A stretch of 64,000 bases of DNA from UBA7330 sp965243485 (GTDB taxonomy: Bacteria > Bacteroidota > Bacteroidia > Cytophagales > Cyclobacteriaceae): contig CBDEVP010000001.1 of assembly GCA_965243485.1 (NCBI GenBank), positions 2,728,001 to 2,792,000 of the forward strand. Direction: 5' to 3'. Shown here in pieces: positions 60,839-64,000 of the stretch. Position 1 is the stretch's first letter. Each line of letters starts with the position of its first letter. Made by a program: the position numbers and the translations under genes. The notes under the pieces are model-generated. The model had not been told where the DNA came from. It saw nothing but the letters and a program-made list of their open reading frames with translations, and made no database searches.

Positions 60839-62344
60839 ATGATTTTAAAAAGACGAAATGCCTTATTTCTATCAGTTCTTCTCATCCTTACGGCCTGCGT
60901 AAAAAAACAGGCAAATGAAAATGATCCACCTAATATTCTCATTGTAACATCAGATGACCTGAATTATAACTCAGTAGGTGCTTTTGGCTGTAATATTCCG
61001 GGGATCACCCCAAATATTGATCGGCTTGCCAGTGAGGGTATGAGATTTACGAATGCTCATTCTAACACCGCGGTATGTATGCCCTGCAGACAGTCCTGGA
61101 TGACAGGACAATTTCCACACAACACCGATTCGGAAGGCTTCGAAGCACTTGCAGAGGATGTTCCTACATTACCAGAACAGCTTAAAAAAAGAGGTTACAT
61201 CAACGGAATTTTGGGTAAAGAGATCCACCATCAGCCAAGGGAAAGATTTTTTTGGGATTTCATTCCTTTTGTGCAGGAAGATGATTCAACCTGGAGGCAT
61301 GGAAAGTCCCGAAATCCGAACCTTTTTTATGAGTATTCAAAAAAATTCTTTGAGCAGGCTAAACAAGAGGATAAGCCCTTCTTCTTTTTGGCTAACTCAC
61401 ACGATCCCCACAGACCGTTCATAGGTAATGATTCGGCTACATGGGGTAGGTATCAACCTCCGGTTGATAAAGAATTTTCTCCTGATGAGATCGAGATGCT
61501 TGGGTACCTGCCTGATATACCAAAAGTGCGAAAGGAAGTTGCCCAGTATTATGGTAACGTCTACAGGTCAGATCAGAGCATTGGCTCGGTACTACGCGCA
61601 CTGAAAGAAGCTGGACTTGAGGAAAATACTGTCATTTTCTACATGAGTGATCATGGGGCAGCCTTTCCATTTGGTAAATCACAATGCTACTTAAATAGCA
61701 CAAAAACCCCCCTGATCGTCAAATGGCCGGGTAAGATTACCCCAGGATCGGTGGATTCGACTCATTTTGTCAATGGGATTGACCTGATGCCAACCGTTTT
61801 GAATATTGTCGGCTTACCGGAGCCCACAGAACTTGATGGTAGCAGTTATCTTTCCCTTTTATTAGGGAATGACCAGGATGAAAGGGAATATGCATTTACC
61901 ACCTACTATCAGATTTATGCAAAGATCAGGTATCCGATGAGAGCCATACAGGATGATGAATTTGGATACATCTATAATTTCTGGGCGGATCATGAAAGGG
62001 ATATGCGTGGAGATGCCATGGGTGGGATCACCTGGAAAGCCATGGTGGAAGCCGCAGAGGATGATCCGGAAATAGCAGAAAGAGTAGAATTGTATAAATA
62101 CCGTGTACCGGAAGAATTCTACAATTTCAAGAAAGATCCCAATGGCCTCGTAAACCTGGCCAATGATCCCGAATATGCTGATATCATAGAAAGATATCGG
62201 GCAGTCATGCTAGACAGGATGCAACGGTATCATGACCCGGCTTATGAGGCTTTCAGAGATAGAAATGAACCAGGCGTGATAGCCGATTTTATGGCAGCAC
62301 AGCGGGAGAAAGCGAAGAATACTAAACCTTTCATTCGTTTCTGA
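60839..62344 (+). CDS. S1 sulfatase, CMPCR motif, paralogue of the gene at 54047
   Basis: This 501-residue lipoprotein sulfatase starts at 60839 (MILKRRNALFLSVLLILTAC), since the longer frame from 60722 lies in the previous gene. The motif AVCMPCRQSWMTG has Cys80 as presumed formylglycine precursor and an unusual Cys83 at position 4. Metal ligands: TSDDLNYN and MSDHGA, with His where Asn is usual. It shares LNYNSVGAFGC, GILGKEIHHQP, CYLNSTKTP and the tail AMVEAAEDDPEIAERVEL with the CQPSR sulfatase at 54047, so a duplication inside the locus is clear. Confidence 0.92.
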   Translation: MILKRRNALFLSVLLILTACVKKQANENDPPNILIVTSDDLNYNSVGAFGCNIPGITPNIDRLASEGMRFTNAHSNTAVCMPCRQSWMTGQFPHNTDSEGFEALAEDVPTLPEQLKKRGYINGILGKEIHHQPRERFFWDFIPFVQEDDSTWRHGKSRNPNLFYEYSKKFFEQAKQEDKPFFFLANSHDPHRPFIGNDSATWGRYQPPVDKEFSPDEIEMLGYLPDIPKVRKEVAQYYGNVYRSDQSIGSVLRALKEAGLEENTVIFYMSDHGAAFPFGKSQCYLNSTKTPLIVKWPGKITPGSVDSTHFVNGIDLMPTVLNIVGLPEPTELDGSSYLSLLLGNDQDEREYAFTTYYQIYAKIRYPMRAIQDDEFGYIYNFWADHERDMRGDAMGGITWKAMVEAAEDDPEIAERVELYKYRVPEEFYNFKKDPNGLVNLANDPEYADIIERYRAVMLDRMQRYHDPAYEAFRDRNEPGVIADFMAAQREKAKNTKPFIRF

Positions 62345-62374
62345 TTACGTTTTAGCATAAAACTCAGTAGGAAT

Positions 62375-64000
62375 ATGAAGGAATCATTTGGAACGATCAG
62401 GATAGCAGGCTTGCTAGGGTTAACTTTTGGTTTAGCTCTCTTTTTCAATTCCTGCCAAAAAAAGGATGGACCAGTACAAAAGTCATTGAAGCTGTGGTAC
62501 CAGCAACCAGCAGACGCTTCAGTCGAGGACAATCCCTATAGTTGGAGAGATGATCCTGAATGGCTGAAAGCGTTACCATTGGGTAATGGATCTCTCGGCG
62601 TGATGGTTTTTGGTGATGTCGGGAAAGAACGCATCCAGCTGAGTGAGGAAAGCATGTGGTCCGGGAGTCCGGATGACAATGATAATCCCAATGCCTATCC
62701 TGCACTTGCTAAAATTCGTGAGCTGCTTTTTGAAGGTAACTATAAGGAAGCCATTGAGCTTACTCAACAAACTCAAATCTGCAAGGGTGCTGGCTCCGGT
62801 CGAGGAAATGGCTCGGAAGTTCCTTTCGGCAGCTTTCAGACACTGGGAGACCTGTGGCTTGATTTTGATCGTAAGGGAGCATATCAAAATTACTACCGTG
62901 AGCTTGACCTCAATGACGGTATTATCAGAGTCAACTATACACAAGATGGTGTACAGTACAATCGAGAAATATTTGTTGGCCAGCCTGACCAGCTTATGGT
63001 GATGAAAATCACGACAGATCAACCCGGGATGATCTCCTTTACGGGCTCATTGAGCAGGCCTGAAAAATTTCAGACGGAAGCCGGGAAGGATCAACTGGTG
63101 ATGTATGGAACATTGAGCGATGGTAAAGGTGGTGCTGGCCTTGAATACATGACACGTCTTTCTGCACTGAATAAGAATGGCTCTATAGCATATACTGACT
63201 CGACCGTTATTGTCAGAGATGCAGATGAAGTGGTCCTGTTGTTAACTGCCTCCACGGATTATTTACTGGAATACCCGACCTATCAGGGAAGAAAGTATAA
63301 AGCCATCACAGCTGACAACCTTGAAAATGGTAAAATGAAATCCTATGATGATTTGCTGAGGGCACATAAAGAAGAGTATCAAACTTATTTTGATAGGGTA
63401 TCCCTTGACCTGTCAGGTTATGAACCCGACACCATCCCAACTGACAAAAGGCTTGAGCAATTTAAAGCCACTCAATCTGATCCGCACTTAGCGGAATTGA
63501 TCTTTCAGTATGGAAGATATCTGCTGATAGCTTCCTCGAGACCCGGAACGCTACCGGCCAACCTTCAGGGCATCTGGACATCAAAAATTCAAAGCCCCTG
63601 GAACGGCGACTACCACACCGATGTAAATATTCAGATGAACTATTGGCCGGCTGAGGTAACTAATTTGAATGAGATGCACTTGCCGATGTTTGACCTGATT
63701 GCCTCCCTTCAGGAACCGGGAGCCCGGACGGCCAAAATCCATTACCAGGCAGAAGGTTGGGTGGTCCACCCCATCACCAACGTCTGGGGTTATACTTCTC
63801 CGGGAGAAGTGTCAAAATGGGGGATGCATGTGGGAGCCGGCGCCTGGATCACGACGCACATTATGGAGCATTATTATTTCACGATGGACACGGCTTTTCT
63901 GGAAGATAAGTTTCCGGTACTAAAATCATCAGTTGAGTTTTACATGGACTGGTTAGTTCCTGACCCCGATACAGGTGAATTGGTCTCCGGGCCGTCAGTC
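62375..64000 (+). CDS. GH95 alpha-L-fucosidase/galactosidase-like enzyme, 3' end cut
   Basis: The first 542 residues of a GH95-family protein, running off the window; the full family has about 750-850 residues. It has a lipoprotein signal ending LALFFNSC. The N-terminal beta-sandwich shows ALPLGNGSLGVMVFGD, LSEESMWSGSP and TLGDLWLDFD. The (alpha/alpha)6 domain begins around 370 with LPANLQGIW, then NGDYHTDVNIQMNYWPAE. In the Bifidobacterium fucosidase AfcA that last segment carries the water-activating Asn421 and Asn423; here the first is Asp. GH95 enzymes release alpha-1,2-L-fucose or alpha-L-galactose. It starts 30 bp after the last sulfatase, so the locus continues beyond the edge. Confidence 0.93.
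   Translation, partial: MKESFGTIRIAGLLGLTFGLALFFNSCQKKDGPVQKSLKLWYQQPADASVEDNPYSWRDDPEWLKALPLGNGSLGVMVFGDVGKERIQLSEESMWSGSPDDNDNPNAYPALAKIRELLFEGNYKEAIELTQQTQICKGAGSGRGNGSEVPFGSFQTLGDLWLDFDRKGAYQNYYRELDLNDGIIRVNYTQDGVQYNREIFVGQPDQLMVMKITTDQPGMISFTGSLSRPEKFQTEAGKDQLVMYGTLSDGKGGAGLEYMTRLSALNKNGSIAYTDSTVIVRDADEVVLLLTASTDYLLEYPTYQGRKYKAITADNLENGKMKSYDDLLRAHKEEYQTYFDRVSLDLSGYEPDTIPTDKRLEQFKATQSDPHLAELIFQYGRYLLIASSRPGTLPANLQGIWTSKIQSPWNGDYHTDVNIQMNYWPAEVTNLNEMHLPMFDLIASLQEPGARTAKIHYQAEGWVVHPITNVWGYTSPGEVSKWGMHVGAGAWITTHIMEHYYFTMDTAFLEDKFPVLKSSVEFYMDWLVPDPDTGELVSGPSV

Overview
The window looks like a chromosomal segment of a Bacteroidota bacterium, most likely a marine or algae-associated member of the Cytophagales. 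The taxon is an inference from gene content: a SusC/SusD pair, DUF2851, a LolA-type carrier, lipoprotein signals ending in Cys, almost no Shine-Dalgarno sequences, and AT-rich TAnnTTTG promoter-like boxes. I see no rRNA, tRNA, CRISPR array or intact insertion sequence.

The first 17.8 kb is mostly housekeeping. It holds the 3' end of murA; a 30-residue membrane peptide gene with its own strong terminator; an AGE-family sugar epimerase with a lipoprotein signal; a nucleoside phosphorylase; the tRNA hydroxylase trhO; a NeuD/PglD-like acetyltransferase beside a polytopic membrane protein and a DUF2851 protein; a pyrD-ftsK-lolA-pyrF run; a YefM/YoeB toxin-antitoxin pair; a bestrophin-like protein; a class IV aminotransferase; and an M49-like metallopeptidase lipoprotein.

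From 17.8 to 20.5 kb there is a small lineage-specific patch. It has two related secreted proteins on opposite strands, one followed by a 49-residue peptide gene that is too short for routine calling, plus a short secreted protein and an orphan response regulator whose DNA-binding domain is broken off. From 20.5 to 26.6 kb, minus-strand genes encode a clan GH-A glycosidase, a DUF5060 glycosidase-like lipoprotein, a calcium-motif beta-propeller lipoprotein and a transglutaminase-like protein. From 26.9 to 35 kb the genes suit peptide and amino-acid catabolism: a DapA-family lyase, an S9 prolyl-type peptidase, an AraC regulator, an L-serine dehydratase and a Xaa-Pro aminopeptidase. They are interrupted by a 650-bp repeat-rich intergenic island.

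From 35.36 kb to the right edge the window holds one large plus-strand polysaccharide utilisation locus, cut by the window end. Its order is susC, susD, terminator, GH78, sulfatase, sulfatase, SASA-type esterase, sulfatase, GH106, GH127, sulfatase, sulfatase, sulfatase, CBM9-like protein, sulfatase, sulfatase, GH95. Downstream of the terminator most genes are 0-30 bp apart or overlap. Eight S1-type sulfatases with eight different C-x-x-x-R active-site motifs, two alpha-L-rhamnosidase families, a beta-L-arabinofuranosidase family and an alpha-L-fucosidase/galactosidase family point to a heavily sulfated, possibly acetylated polysaccharide rich in L-rhamnose and other L-sugars, such as an algal sulfated glycan. 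No polysaccharide lyase, endo-acting enzyme, sulfatase-maturing enzyme or dedicated PUL regulator is visible, so these must lie outside the window or be supplied in trans.
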